The notes under the pieces were generated by a model. The model was not told the origin of the DNA. It made no database searches and was given only the letters and a program-made list of their open reading frames with translations. From the NCBI GenBank assembly GCA_013822685.1, contig PNKV01000026.1:1-48013 (forward strand): a stretch of DNA of 48,013 nt. The letters are read 5' to 3'. The stretch's first letter is position 1, and each line of letters opens with the position of its first letter. This stretch comes from Leptothrix sp. (in: b-proteobacteria) (GTDB lineage: Bacteria; Pseudomonadota; Gammaproteobacteria; Burkholderiales; Burkholderiaceae_C). This document shows, piece by piece, positions 15,990 to 23,937 of this stretch. The position numbers and the translations under genes are program-made.

Positions 15990-17867
15990 TCAAAACAAGC
16001 GCTTGACGGTTGCCGACACAGTGTCTGCTTGCCGCCCTGACGCGAAGCGGCGGCTCAGCTGCAACATCAAGGTGAACCCGCCGTCCAGGTACTTGGATTG
16101 CGTGAATGCAAGCTCGGTGACGCCGTCCTCACGTCCGAGCGGACGGTCGACATGTGACACGGTGAGCTGCGACTTCATGCCATAGACCTCGCGCACCACC
16201 GCGCCAATCACGGGGTTCAGGTAGGCATACGCACGCTGCCGTGCACCAAGGCCCGCATTGAAAAGTGCGTAAACGTCGATGTCCGGCCAGGGCCGATAGG
16301 CCACCCCCAATCCTCCTTCAAACAAAAACGCCGTGCGGTCATCCAAGGATCGATCTGCTTGGTGCTCCCAGCCCACTTTGAACTGGCCCGACCATCCGCC
16401 CGTGAAGGCGTCGCGCGACAGCACCGATTTGGCCGCATACACGGTGAATCGATCCAGCCCCACTCGGCCGGACGCCAAATCCAACGTCAAGCCTGCGTCA
16501 AACAAGCGCAACTCGCTTTCGCCAAAATATTGCTCGTTGTCATCGTCCATGGTGTGGGACACCGGCAACACACCCAGGGTCAGGTAGCGGCGTCCGTGCT
16601 GGTGTTTCAACCCTGCGCGGACCTGCGAATCCTGCGGCGATTCGGAAGGATTCTTGCGAGATGTGGCCTCAACCGACAGGCCGGCATGGGCCTGCGACAG
16701 CTGGCCCGCCAGCACATCGCGGTACGTTTGCCAGTCCGCCACCGAGCGCTCGCCTTTTTCGTGAAGATGTTCGTTGTAAGCCCCGGCAAGCTCAATGGAA
16801 AGATGGGCCTGGTGGGAAGCAGGCTCCGAGAACTTCACAAAATCGGTGCGGAGAGCTTGGACATCACGGCGCACCTGCGAGGAAAGCTGCCCGGGCAGGA
16901 CAGCATCAATGGTCCGCACGCGCCAGCGCGACGGCGCCCTCACGGTGGTGTCAGCCACGACACCGGCCTGGTCCGCCAGCTTGACGACATCCTTGGGCGT
17001 GTCAATCCAACTTCGTTGGCGCAGCACCTCTGGGGCGGCCAAAGCCAGGATGTGTTTGATCAGGGTGGCACAGTTGTGCCTGTGGAAAAAATAGGTGAAG
17101 GACGACTGCTTCAACTCGATGAGGTGGTAACGCAGCAACATGCGCTGGTCGGTGTCCAGGCGCAGTTCGTACTCCCACAAAGTGCGTTGCTCGCGCATGA
17201 CGTACTGCATGACCTCTTCGGCGTATGGCGACAAGGCAAAGTACCCCTTCTTGCCCACCACCAAGCTGTCGAACATCAATTTGGGCAGGTTGAAGGTGGC
17301 CGCATCCGTGAAGAAAGAGATGGCGTGGTCTCGCTGAATGCCTTTCGCGTCGAGCCCATCCACCTTGAGGAACACATGGCCCATCATGCTGGAAGGCTGC
17401 GCCAAGTTTTCGGAGGCGAACACCAGCGAGATGCGATCGGCCGGTGCCCTGCGTAAAAACTCCTGAAGGTCATCGCAATGCGCCAGCGACAACTCGGGCA
17501 CCATCAGCACCAACCTCAGCCATGCGTAGCGCGCCGGAAAACGACAAACCATCTCCGAAGACCGGGGACCGTATAAAGCAGCGATGGTTTCATCCAACTC
17601 GCGGCGGGCGGAAAACCGTGGGGAAGACAACAGAAAACTGGGATCGTCGACGGTGGGCTGCCCGTGATCAAGGTGCAGCAATGCCGCCCATGCGGGGGCC
17701 GCCGCCAGACTTTTGTCATGTGCTGCGGTTTGAAGCGCCGCGACATGGTGGTCAAGCGCCAGCTCTGCCCCGCAGGCCAGCCCGGGCCAGACCCAACCGA
17801 AGCAGCACCAAACCGCCAAAGAAAAAAAAGCGGCCCGAGAGCCGCCTTTGCCTTGCCAAGAAATCAT
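15990..17867 (-). CDS. DUF4105 / Lnb N-terminal domain protein with C-terminal barrel-like region
   Basis: Exported protein of 625 residues. The signal peptide begins MISWQGKGG and ends near GLACG-AEL. Residues about 110-290 match the Lnb_N/DUF4105 domain, with SENLAQPSSMMGHVFLKVDG and the conserved FHRHNCATLIKHIL (His-Asn-Cys), a papain-like arrangement of possible catalytic residues. The last third is rich in alternating aromatic strands (GLGVAYRPWPDIDVYALFNAG) and ends in a terminal Phe (VKRLF), which suggests an outer-membrane beta-barrel. The start ATG overlaps the upstream lipoprotein stop (TGATG). An intrinsic terminator lies within its first codons. Function is unknown; an envelope protease or amidase-like role is only an inference. 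Confidence 0.85.
   Translation of the reverse strand: MISWQGKGGSRAAFFSLAVWCCFGWVWPGLACGAELALDHHVAALQTAAHDKSLAAAPAWAALLHLDHGQPTVDDPSFLLSSPRFSARRELDETIAALYGPRSSEMVCRFPARYAWLRLVLMVPELSLAHCDDLQEFLRRAPADRISLVFASENLAQPSSMMGHVFLKVDGLDAKGIQRDHAISFFTDAATFNLPKLMFDSLVVGKKGYFALSPYAEEVMQYVMREQRTLWEYELRLDTDQRMLLRYHLIELKQSSFTYFFHRHNCATLIKHILALAAPEVLRQRSWIDTPKDVVKLADQAGVVADTTVRAPSRWRVRTIDAVLPGQLSSQVRRDVQALRTDFVKFSEPASHQAHLSIELAGAYNEHLHEKGERSVADWQTYRDVLAGQLSQAHAGLSVEATSRKNPSESPQDSQVRAGLKHQHGRRYLTLGVLPVSHTMDDDNEQYFGESELRLFDAGLTLDLASGRVGLDRFTVYAAKSVLSRDAFTGGWSGQFKVGWEHQADRSLDDRTAFLFEGGLGVAYRPWPDIDVYALFNAGLGARQRAYAYLNPVIGAVVREVYGMKSQLTVSHVDRPLGREDGVTELAFTQSKYLDGGFTLMLQLSRRFASGRQADTVSATVKRLF
17822..17845 (-). terminator. 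Intrinsic terminator embedded in the 5' coding region of the DUF4105 gene
   Basis: On the minus strand GCGGC, a six-base loop and GCCGC are followed directly by eight T residues. It lies 22 bases beyond the lipoprotein stop codon and inside the signal-peptide codons of the next gene (residues about 8-15). It can terminate most lipoprotein transcripts while translating ribosomes that re-start at the TGATG junction could melt it. Confidence 0.7.
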
Positions 17868-18232
17868 CACTGGCCGCAGGCGATCACCACGTTGTCGGCG
17901 TACTTCCACATTCTTTCGGTGGAATAGTCGGTGGTCGAGCCAAAGGCGCCGCCCGTGAGGATGTTGATGAAGAACTTGGGATCGACGGTGCTTTCCACCG
18001 CGGTTTCCTTGGCACAGCCTGCCGTGGTCGAGGTCACGACCTTGGAGGACTTGGCGCGCTGCAGCGGCACCACGCCTGGGCCGGTGAACGGCACGCCGTC
18101 GATCGATCCCTGAACGGCTTTTCCGTTGGAAGCCGACACATTGACCGGTTGGGTCTGGTCATTGAGGATGGAGGCGCAGCCTGTCATGAGAACGACAGAG
18201 CCCATGGCAGCATAAAAAGCCAATTTTTTCAT
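17867..18232 (-). CDS. Small lipoprotein of unknown function
   Basis: Lipoprotein of 121 residues. The type II signal peptide starts MKKLAFYAAMG and has lipobox LMTGC, so the mature protein begins at Cys19 (CASILNDQTQPVNVSAS). Ser follows the Cys by one residue rather than Asp, which suggests outer-membrane sorting. The remaining sequence resembles a widespread family of short proteobacterial lipoproteins beginning CASILND, with no assigned function. Two further Cys (in AGCAKE and IACGQ) could form a disulfide. AGGAA precedes ATG 18232. The stop codon overlaps the start of the DUF4105 gene by one base, so the two are probably translationally coupled. Confidence 0.85.
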   Translation of the reverse strand: MKKLAFYAAMGSVVLMTGCASILNDQTQPVNVSASNGKAVQGSIDGVPFTGPGVVPLQRAKSSKVVTSTTAGCAKETAVESTVDPKFFINILTGGAFGSTTDYSTERMWKYADNVVIACGQ

Positions 18233-18731
18233 TTGATTCCTGATGATGAAATGACAGTACAAAAAACTGACGGTCATACGCAGCAGGTGGCAATCTCATC
18301 CGCGAATGAGATTTCTGGTGCTCAGGACGTCAATGCACCCTCAGGCAGAAAAACGTTGGGCCCTGGGCGCAGACAACCGGTCTTGAGCGTTAAGCCGCTC
18401 TTCAACCCATCTCCCTGGTACTAGTGGTCAAAGACCATTCTAGAAGAATGCCTTTCTTGCTGCGACGCAGCAGGTACCCGTAAGTCGGGGTGAGTGGCAA
18501 GATAAAGACACATTTACATACAAGTCACGCTGAGCCTAGCCGGTCCCAGCTTGCTAACGCTCACAAGGGCTTCACCGCTATCAATGGGCATGAGAGCCAT
18601 CCGTGTGCCGCCATGGCAGGAGGGCTTGTTCAAAGTTGATTTTCATGGCTGCATCCAGTCGGCCGATTGGCGCGTACAGCACGAGGTAGTCAACACCTCG
18701 TCGCCCAACCCAATCACCCACGGAGCCGTCC
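18233..18731. other. 499-base intergenic region with several inverted repeats and no gene
   Basis: No convincing coding frame. It separates the leftward lipoprotein gene from the rightward DUF4331 operon and must hold both promoters. Perfect inverted repeats are at 18292-18313 (AATCTCAT/ATGAGATT), 18425-18437 (TGGTC/GACCA), 18458-18472 (TGCTGC/GCAGCA) and 18682-18700 (CGAGGT/ACCTCG). Base composition is less GC-rich than the flanks around 18230-18260 and 18500-18520. A GGAG site for DUF4331 is at its right end. Confidence 0.7.
18292..18313. promoter_or_regulatory. Candidate operator upstream of the lipoprotein gene
   Basis: AATCTCAT and ATGAGATT form a perfect eight-base inverted repeat with a six-base centre (CCGCGA), 60 bases upstream of the lipoprotein start. 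Symmetry and position suggest a repressor or activator site. The regulator is unknown. Confidence 0.4.
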
Positions 18732-20381
18732 ATGCACCCTTCCAAGCCACCCCTGCCATTACTGCGCTCATCCCTGATCGCCGCGGCTACCCTGGCCTTG
18801 TGCGCCACCAGCGCCCTGGCTTCCAGCCACCGCGAAGCGCCGTTCATCACCTCGGCACCCAAGGTGGACGCCACCGATTTCTACCTGTTCAACAGCTACG
18901 AGGGCGTGGCCAGTGATGGCTCAGGCGGCAAGAGTGCCAACGTGACGATGATCGCCAACTACCTGCCTTTGCAAGACGCCTATGGCGGCCCCAACTACTT
19001 CTCGCTGGACCCCAATGCGCTGTACGAAATCCACGTCGACAACAACGGCGACGCGGTTGAAGACGTCACGATCCAGTTCCGCTTCAAGAACACCTTGAAC
19101 GCCGCAGGGGCCGGCATTACGCTGCCCATCGGCCCCAACGGCGCCAAGAAGAACGTGTCCATCCCCTTGCGCCAGGCCGGCAGCATCACGGGTGTGGCAA
19201 ATGACCCGCTGAGCTTTGCCGAGACCTACGAGGTGTTCATCGTGCGGGGCGACCGGCGCACGGGCACCCGCCACCAGATCAGCATCGCCAGCGGCAGCCC
19301 CACGGGCGAGTCCGGCACCACCTTCACCAAGCCCATCGACTACATCGGCGAGAAGACCCTGGGTGACGCGGCCGCCTACGACACCTATGCCAACAAGTAC
19401 ATCTACAACATCACCATCCCTGGTTGCAACGCGCCGGGCCGGGTGTTCGTGGGCCAGCGCAAAGAGGCGTTCTCGGTCAACCTGGGCCGCATCTTTGACC
19501 TGGTCAACGCACCGGCCAGCGTGATCACAAGCGAGGCCAATGCCAAGGCCTTGAATGGCACCAACGATGCCAATGAATTCGGCGAGTTGTCCACCAAGAA
19601 CGTCACCTCGCTGGCGGTGGAAATGCCGGCCAGTTGCCTGACCGCCTCCGGCCCCGACAAGGTGATCGGCGGCTGGACCACGGCCAGCCTGCGCCAGGCT
19701 CGCTTGTTGGACGGCAAGCCCAAGTCCGGCTTGCACGCCAGTGAGAAAGCGGGTGGCGCCTGGACACAGGTGTCGCGTCTGGGCATGCCATTGGTCAACG
19801 AAGTGGTGATCGGCCTGAAGGACAAGGACAAGTTCAACGCTTCCAAGCCCAAGGACGACGCCGCCAACTTCGCGGACTACGTGACCAATCCCACCTTGCC
19901 GGCTTTGATCCAGGTGCTGTTCCCCACCGCCGTGGCGCCCACCAACTTCCCGCGCAAGGATTTGATGACGGCCTTCCTGACGGGCCTGCCCACCGTGAAC
20001 CGCCCTGCCCACATCACCGATCTGACCGGCGCGGACACGACGCGAAAGGGCCCGCTGGCCGAGATGCTGCGCCTGAACACGGCTTTGCCACCCACCCAGA
20101 TCGGGGCGCAGAACGCACTGGGCGTGGCCGGCGGTGACACCGCAGGTTTCCCCAACGGTCGCCGCCTGGGCGATGACGTGGTGGACGTGTCTTTGCGCGT
20201 GGCCATGGGCGCGCTGTGCACCCTGACCGGATCAGCCGATGCCTTGAAGGTGGGCTGCGTGCCGAGCGATGCACCGGTGGGTGGCCTGGGCTTCAACGAT
20301 GCGGTGCGCGCTGATCCCACGCACTTCAAGAGCGCCTTCCCTTACCTGAACACGCCGCTGCCTGGCGCCAAGAACCTGTGA
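18732..20381 (+). CDS. DUF4331 family exported protein
   Basis: Secreted or periplasmic protein of 549 residues. The signal peptide ends near SALA-SSHREAP. The mature start SSHREAPFI followed by KVDATDFYLFNSYE is the hallmark of DUF4331. The body is rich in Asp and Asn loops (VDNNGDAVEDVTIQFRF), compatible with a Ca-binding beta-rich fold, but this is inference. Late in the sequence come blocks ADTTRKGPLAEMLRLN and GRRLGDDVVDVSLRVAMG, also typical of the family. Function is unknown. GGAG lies ten bases before ATG. It is the first gene of a tight operon with a small lipoprotein, a TPR protein and a HupE/UreJ-like protein, all predicted to be exported or membrane-bound. Confidence 0.9.
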   Translation: MHPSKPPLPLLRSSLIAAATLALCATSALASSHREAPFITSAPKVDATDFYLFNSYEGVASDGSGGKSANVTMIANYLPLQDAYGGPNYFSLDPNALYEIHVDNNGDAVEDVTIQFRFKNTLNAAGAGITLPIGPNGAKKNVSIPLRQAGSITGVANDPLSFAETYEVFIVRGDRRTGTRHQISIASGSPTGESGTTFTKPIDYIGEKTLGDAAAYDTYANKYIYNITIPGCNAPGRVFVGQRKEAFSVNLGRIFDLVNAPASVITSEANAKALNGTNDANEFGELSTKNVTSLAVEMPASCLTASGPDKVIGGWTTASLRQARLLDGKPKSGLHASEKAGGAWTQVSRLGMPLVNEVVIGLKDKDKFNASKPKDDAANFADYVTNPTLPALIQVLFPTAVAPTNFPRKDLMTAFLTGLPTVNRPAHITDLTGADTTRKGPLAEMLRLNTALPPTQIGAQNALGVAGGDTAGFPNGRRLGDDVVDVSLRVAMGALCTLTGSADALKVGCVPSDAPVGGLGFNDAVRADPTHFKSAFPYLNTPLPGAKNL

Positions 20382-20392
20382 GGAGCATCACC

Positions 20393-20674
20393 ATGACACA
20401 CCCCTCCAAGAAACTGGTTCTGGGCACGGTCATCCTGGCCACGGCGGCCTTGCTGGTCGCCTGCGGTGGCGACGACGACGGCCCCACCACCAGCGCCCCG
20501 GCTGACGTGACGACGCAGGTGCCCCCGGCGGCGGCCACCTCGCCCTCGGTGGCGACCAGCTATGTCGGCGAACTGTCGGCGGTGCCCACCGCCACGTCAG
20601 ACGCGCTGGAGCCCGTGGACGTGCCGGAAATGCTGGCCGCCGACGATTCCGGCGAACCCAGCACGGTGAACTGA
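20393..20674 (+). CDS. Small lipoprotein in the DUF4331 operon
   Basis: Lipoprotein of 93 residues. The signal peptide starts MTHPSKKLVLGTVI and has lipobox LLVAC; the mature protein begins CGGDDDGPTTS. The rest is Pro/Ala/Thr/Val-rich and low in complexity, ending in an acidic segment, with no recognisable domain. It looks like an anchor or spacer protein. The start ATG 20393 has GAGGAG upstream. It lies 11 bases after DUF4331 and four bases before the TPR gene, so co-transcription is certain in practice. No family name can be given. Confidence 0.82.
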   Translation: MTHPSKKLVLGTVILATAALLVACGGDDDGPTTSAPADVTTQVPPAAATSPSVATSYVGELSAVPTATSDALEPVDVPEMLAADDSGEPSTVN

Positions 20675-20678
20675 GCCC

Positions 20679-21839
20679 ATGGCCCAGGGCATGAAGCCAG
20701 CCTGGCGCCTGGCCTGCGCCGCACTCATCACTTTGGTGGTGGGCGCGGCGCAGGGCGCGCCTTTCACGCCCAAGTCCGACAACGACGTCATCGAGACCTT
20801 GCGCGACCGGCCCTTGTCGGACGAGGAGCGGGCCTGGCGGCAACTGCGCGCGCAGGCCCGCGAAAAGCCGAACGACGCCAGCCTGGCTGCGCGACTGGCC
20901 CAGCAGGCCATCGCGATTTCGCGCCGCGATGGTGATCCGCGTTGGATGGGCCAGGCCCAGGGCGCCTTGCAAGCGTGGTGGCCACAAGCCGCACCACCGC
21001 CCCAGATCCGCCTGCTGCGCGCCACCATCCTGCAAAACCAGCATGACTTTGGCCCCGCCCTGCGCGACCTGGACGCCGTGGTGCAACAAGACCCCGGCAA
21101 CGCGCAGGCCTGGTTGACGCGCGCTTCAGTCTTGCAAGTGCTGGGCCGCTACGACGAAGCCAAGGTGTCTTGCGAGGCCTTGCCGCGCGTGGGCGCCCCC
21201 TGGCATGGGCAGGCCTGCTTGTTGGAGCTGTCCAGCTTGCAAGGGCAGGGCGAGCAGGCCATGACGGCCTTGCAATCTTTGACACGCCAGGCACCGCCCG
21301 CCTTGCACGACTGGCTGCACCTGATGCAGGCCGAACTGGCCGAACGCCTGGGCCGCCGTGAGCGGGCCGAAGCGCTGTACAAGCAACTGCTGATCACCGC
21401 GCCCGATGCCTACACCGAAGGTGCTTATGCTGACCTGCTGCTGGACCAGGGCCGTGCGCAGGAAGTGATCCCCCGCCTGGAGAAGCAACAGCGCAACGAT
21501 GGCCTGCTGCTGCGACTGGCGCTGGCCTACGCCCAGACCAAGGACGCGCGGCTGGACGCCACCGTGCAAGCCCTGCGCGCGCGCTTCAATGCCGCCCGCG
21601 AACGCGGCGATTCGGTGCACCGGCGCGAAGAAGCGCGCTTTGCACTGGCGCTGCTGCACCACCCCAAGACCGCGCTGCAACTGGCCCAGGCCAACTGGGC
21701 GGTGCAAAAGGAACCCGCCGACGCCCTCATCCTGCTGCAGGCCGCCCGCGCCGCGCAGCAAGACCAGTCTGCCCAGTCCGCGCGCGCTTTCATCAAGCAA
21801 GCTGGCTGGTCAGACCAGCGGCTGAGCGGCCTGTTGTGA
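20679..21839 (+). CDS. Exported TPR-repeat protein
   Basis: Protein of 386 residues: signal peptide to about GAAQG-APF, then a helical repeat body. Tetratricopeptide-like units are visible at ATILQNQHDFGPALRDLDAV with DPGNAQAWLTRASVLQVLGR, and again around LGRRERAEALYKQLLITAP. TPR arrays are protein-interaction scaffolds, so a periplasmic assembly role for the operon is a reasonable inference. An internal ATG at 20691 gives a tighter signal peptide and is an alternative start. The stop codon overlaps a possible GTG start of the next gene. No catalytic motif is seen. Confidence 0.85.
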   Translation: MAQGMKPAWRLACAALITLVVGAAQGAPFTPKSDNDVIETLRDRPLSDEERAWRQLRAQAREKPNDASLAARLAQQAIAISRRDGDPRWMGQAQGALQAWWPQAAPPPQIRLLRATILQNQHDFGPALRDLDAVVQQDPGNAQAWLTRASVLQVLGRYDEAKVSCEALPRVGAPWHGQACLLELSSLQGQGEQAMTALQSLTRQAPPALHDWLHLMQAELAERLGRRERAEALYKQLLITAPDAYTEGAYADLLLDQGRAQEVIPRLEKQQRNDGLLLRLALAYAQTKDARLDATVQALRARFNAARERGDSVHRREEARFALALLHHPKTALQLAQANWAVQKEPADALILLQAARAAQQDQSAQSARAFIKQAGWSDQRLSGLL

Positions 21840-21844
21840 CGTCC

Positions 21845-23119
21845 ATGCGCTTCATCACCAGGGTCTTGCTGCTGGCATGTGCCGCGTGGTTTGGCACCGC
21901 CGCCCACGCCCACAAACCCAGCGACAGCTACCTCACGCTGAGCTTGCAAAGCGCCAGCCGGGTGAACGTGGATTGGCACATCGCCCTGCGTGACCTGGAC
22001 ACCGAACTGCGCCTGGACCGCAACGACGACGGTCAACTCACCTGGGGCGAAGTGCGCTCGCGTTGGTTGGACATCATGAACTTCGCGCGGCCCACGCTGA
22101 GCCTGCGCCACGCCCTGCAGGACTGCGCCGTGGTCTCTTCAACGGAAGCCCCGGAAGCCACACCCCAGATCGACACGCACACCGATGGCCGCTATGCCGT
22201 GTTGCGCTGGACGGCGCAATGCCCCGTTGCCACTGGGCAAGCCTGGCAAAGCCTGACCGTCGACTACCGCCTGTTTGCACTCACCGACCCCAGCCACCGC
22301 GGCATCGTGCGATGGCGCACCGCGGGCAACCAGCAAGGCACCGTGGTGCTGGGCACGCCCAGGCCGGTGCATGAACTGGCTTTCCAAAGCGCCCCGCCCT
22401 TGATTGATAGCGCCAGTGCCACGGCGCCGCCCGCCAGCGCAGCACCGGCACAGAGCCCGCCCCCCGAGCCCTTCATGGCCAGCCTGTGGCGCTTTGTGCA
22501 GGACGGCGTGCACCACATCGCCATCGGCACCGACCACATCCTCTTCCTGCTGTCGCTCTTGCTGGTCTCGGTGTGGCAACGCCCCGGCCGGCCGCTCTGG
22601 TCGCCCGCCATGGCCGGCTGGCGGGCCAGACCCCGTTGGCAAAGCGCGCTGGGCGAAGTCTTGCGCCTGGTCACCGCCTTCACCATCGCGCACTCACTTA
22701 CCCTGGGCCTGGCCGCGTTTGGCGTGCTGTCACCACCTTCGCGCTGGGTCGAGTCCCTCATCGCGCTCAGCGTCTTGCTGGCCGCACTGGACAACCTGTG
22801 GCCGATCTTGCGCGCGCCCCGCTGGGTGGTGGTCTTCGGCTTTGGCCTGGTGCATGGCTTTGGGTTCGCCGGCGCCCTGCAGGACTTGGGCCTGGCGCGC
22901 GGTGAGTTGGCCGCGCCGCTGCTGGGCTTCAACGTGGGGGTGGAGCTGGGCCAGCTGGCGCTCGTGGCAGTGACCTTGCCCTTCCTGCTCCTGCTGCGCC
23001 GCACTGCCTTTTACCGCTGGCTGATCGTGGGGGGCGGCTCGCTGTTCATCGCGGCCATGGCCTTGGTGTGGCTGGTGGAACGCGTCTTCGACGTGGTGAT
23101 TTTGGGGTGGGGCGGCTGA
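21845..23119 (+). CDS. HupE/UreJ-like membrane protein with periplasmic N-terminal domain
   Basis: Inner-membrane protein of 424 residues. The signal peptide MRFITRVLLL ends near AHAHKPSD. A periplasmic domain of about 200 residues includes an EF-hand-like loop, DRNDDGQLTWGEV. About six or seven transmembrane helices follow, with family blocks HHIAIGTDHILFLLSLLL, TAFTIAHSLTLGLA, VHGFGFAG and GFNVGVELGQLA. The conserved His and Asp residues in helices are typical of the HupE/UreJ_2 family, sometimes described as metal permeases, though the substrate is not established. It may start at GTG 21836, overlapping the TPR stop, or ATG 21845, which I prefer. It is the last gene of the DUF4331 operon. 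Confidence 0.87.
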   Translation: MRFITRVLLLACAAWFGTAAHAHKPSDSYLTLSLQSASRVNVDWHIALRDLDTELRLDRNDDGQLTWGEVRSRWLDIMNFARPTLSLRHALQDCAVVSSTEAPEATPQIDTHTDGRYAVLRWTAQCPVATGQAWQSLTVDYRLFALTDPSHRGIVRWRTAGNQQGTVVLGTPRPVHELAFQSAPPLIDSASATAPPASAAPAQSPPPEPFMASLWRFVQDGVHHIAIGTDHILFLLSLLLVSVWQRPGRPLWSPAMAGWRARPRWQSALGEVLRLVTAFTIAHSLTLGLAAFGVLSPPSRWVESLIALSVLLAALDNLWPILRAPRWVVVFGFGLVHGFGFAGALQDLGLARGELAAPLLGFNVGVELGQLALVAVTLPFLLLLRRTAFYRWLIVGGGSLFIAAMALVWLVERVFDVVILGWGG

Positions 23120-23169
23120 CGGGCACACCGATTGCCCAATCAAGGTGGCCTCCACGACGGGAACCACCC

Positions 23170-23937
23170 ATGCGCCCGACCGATTTCAGCTTCCGTGTCC
23201 TCACGGTCAACACCCACAAAGGCTTCACCGCCCTCAATCGCCGCTTCATCCTGCCGGAATTGCGCGATGCGGTGCGCACTGTGCAGGCCGATGTGGTGTT
23301 TTTGCAAGAAGTACACGGCAGCCACGACGGCCACGCGGTCCAGCACTCGCTGTGGCCTCAAATGCCGCAATACGAGTTCATGGCCGACCAGATCTGGTCG
23401 GATTTTGCGTATGGCCGCAACGCCGTGTACCCGCATGGTGACCACGGCAACGCGGTGTTGTCAAAATTCCCGATCCACCGCTTCGAGAACCACGACGTGA
23501 GCGTGCCCTCGATGAACGGTGCCGAAAAGCGCGGCCTGCTGCACTGCGTGCTCGACGTGCCGCCCCTGGGCCAGCAAGTGCATGCCATCTGCGTGCACCT
23601 GGGCCTGCGCGAAAAGCACCGCCAACAGCAGTTGGACCTGCTGTGCAAACTGATCGACCGCGAAGTGCCTGAAGACGCCCCCTTGATCATCGCGGGCGAC
23701 TTCAACGACTGGCGGCTGCGCGCCCACGAGCGCCTCACGCGCTGCGCTGGCCTGCACGACTGCTTTGTCGACACCTTTGGCAGCCCGCCGCGCACCTTCC
23801 CGGCGCGCTTTCCCTGCCTGCAGCTCGACCGCATCTACGCGCGCGGGGTGCAGGTTCATGAACCCCAAGTGCTGTCCACGCGGCCCTGGTCACACCTGTC
23901 CGACCACGCCCCCTTGACCGCGGAGATCCGGCTGTGA
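23170..23937 (+). CDS. Endonuclease/exonuclease/phosphatase family protein, YbhP-like
   Basis: Predicted Mg-dependent phosphodiesterase or phosphatase of 255 residues. EEP-fold motifs are in order: VNTHKG near the N-terminus, FLQEVHG with the metal-binding Glu, AICVHLGLREKHR, IIAGDFNDW (catalytic GDFND) and the C-terminal SDHAPLTAEI with the essential His. No signal peptide is visible. It heads a three-gene set with cardiolipin synthase ClsB and a YbhN-like protein, the same order as ybhP-clsB-ybhN in E. coli, so a role in phospholipid metabolism is likely. ATG 23170 gives a normal N-terminus; upstream in-frame extension to 23068 overlaps the HupE-like gene and is rejected. Confidence 0.9.
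   Translation: MRPTDFSFRVLTVNTHKGFTALNRRFILPELRDAVRTVQADVVFLQEVHGSHDGHAVQHSLWPQMPQYEFMADQIWSDFAYGRNAVYPHGDHGNAVLSKFPIHRFENHDVSVPSMNGAEKRGLLHCVLDVPPLGQQVHAICVHLGLREKHRQQQLDLLCKLIDREVPEDAPLIIAGDFNDWRLRAHERLTRCAGLHDCFVDTFGSPPRTFPARFPCLQLDRIYARGVQVHEPQVLSTRPWSHLSDHAPLTAEIRL

Noticed and set aside
18423..18437. 15-mer shared between the intergenic region and the PEP-CTERM gene as a dispersed repeat family
   Set aside because: One 15-base match is near chance expectation for a window of this size, and two of the three copies are a local coding duplication.
18551..18916. 121-codon frame overlapping the DUF4331 start
   Set aside because: It runs through the DUF4331 signal peptide in another frame, has no ribosome-binding site and no recognisable sequence.
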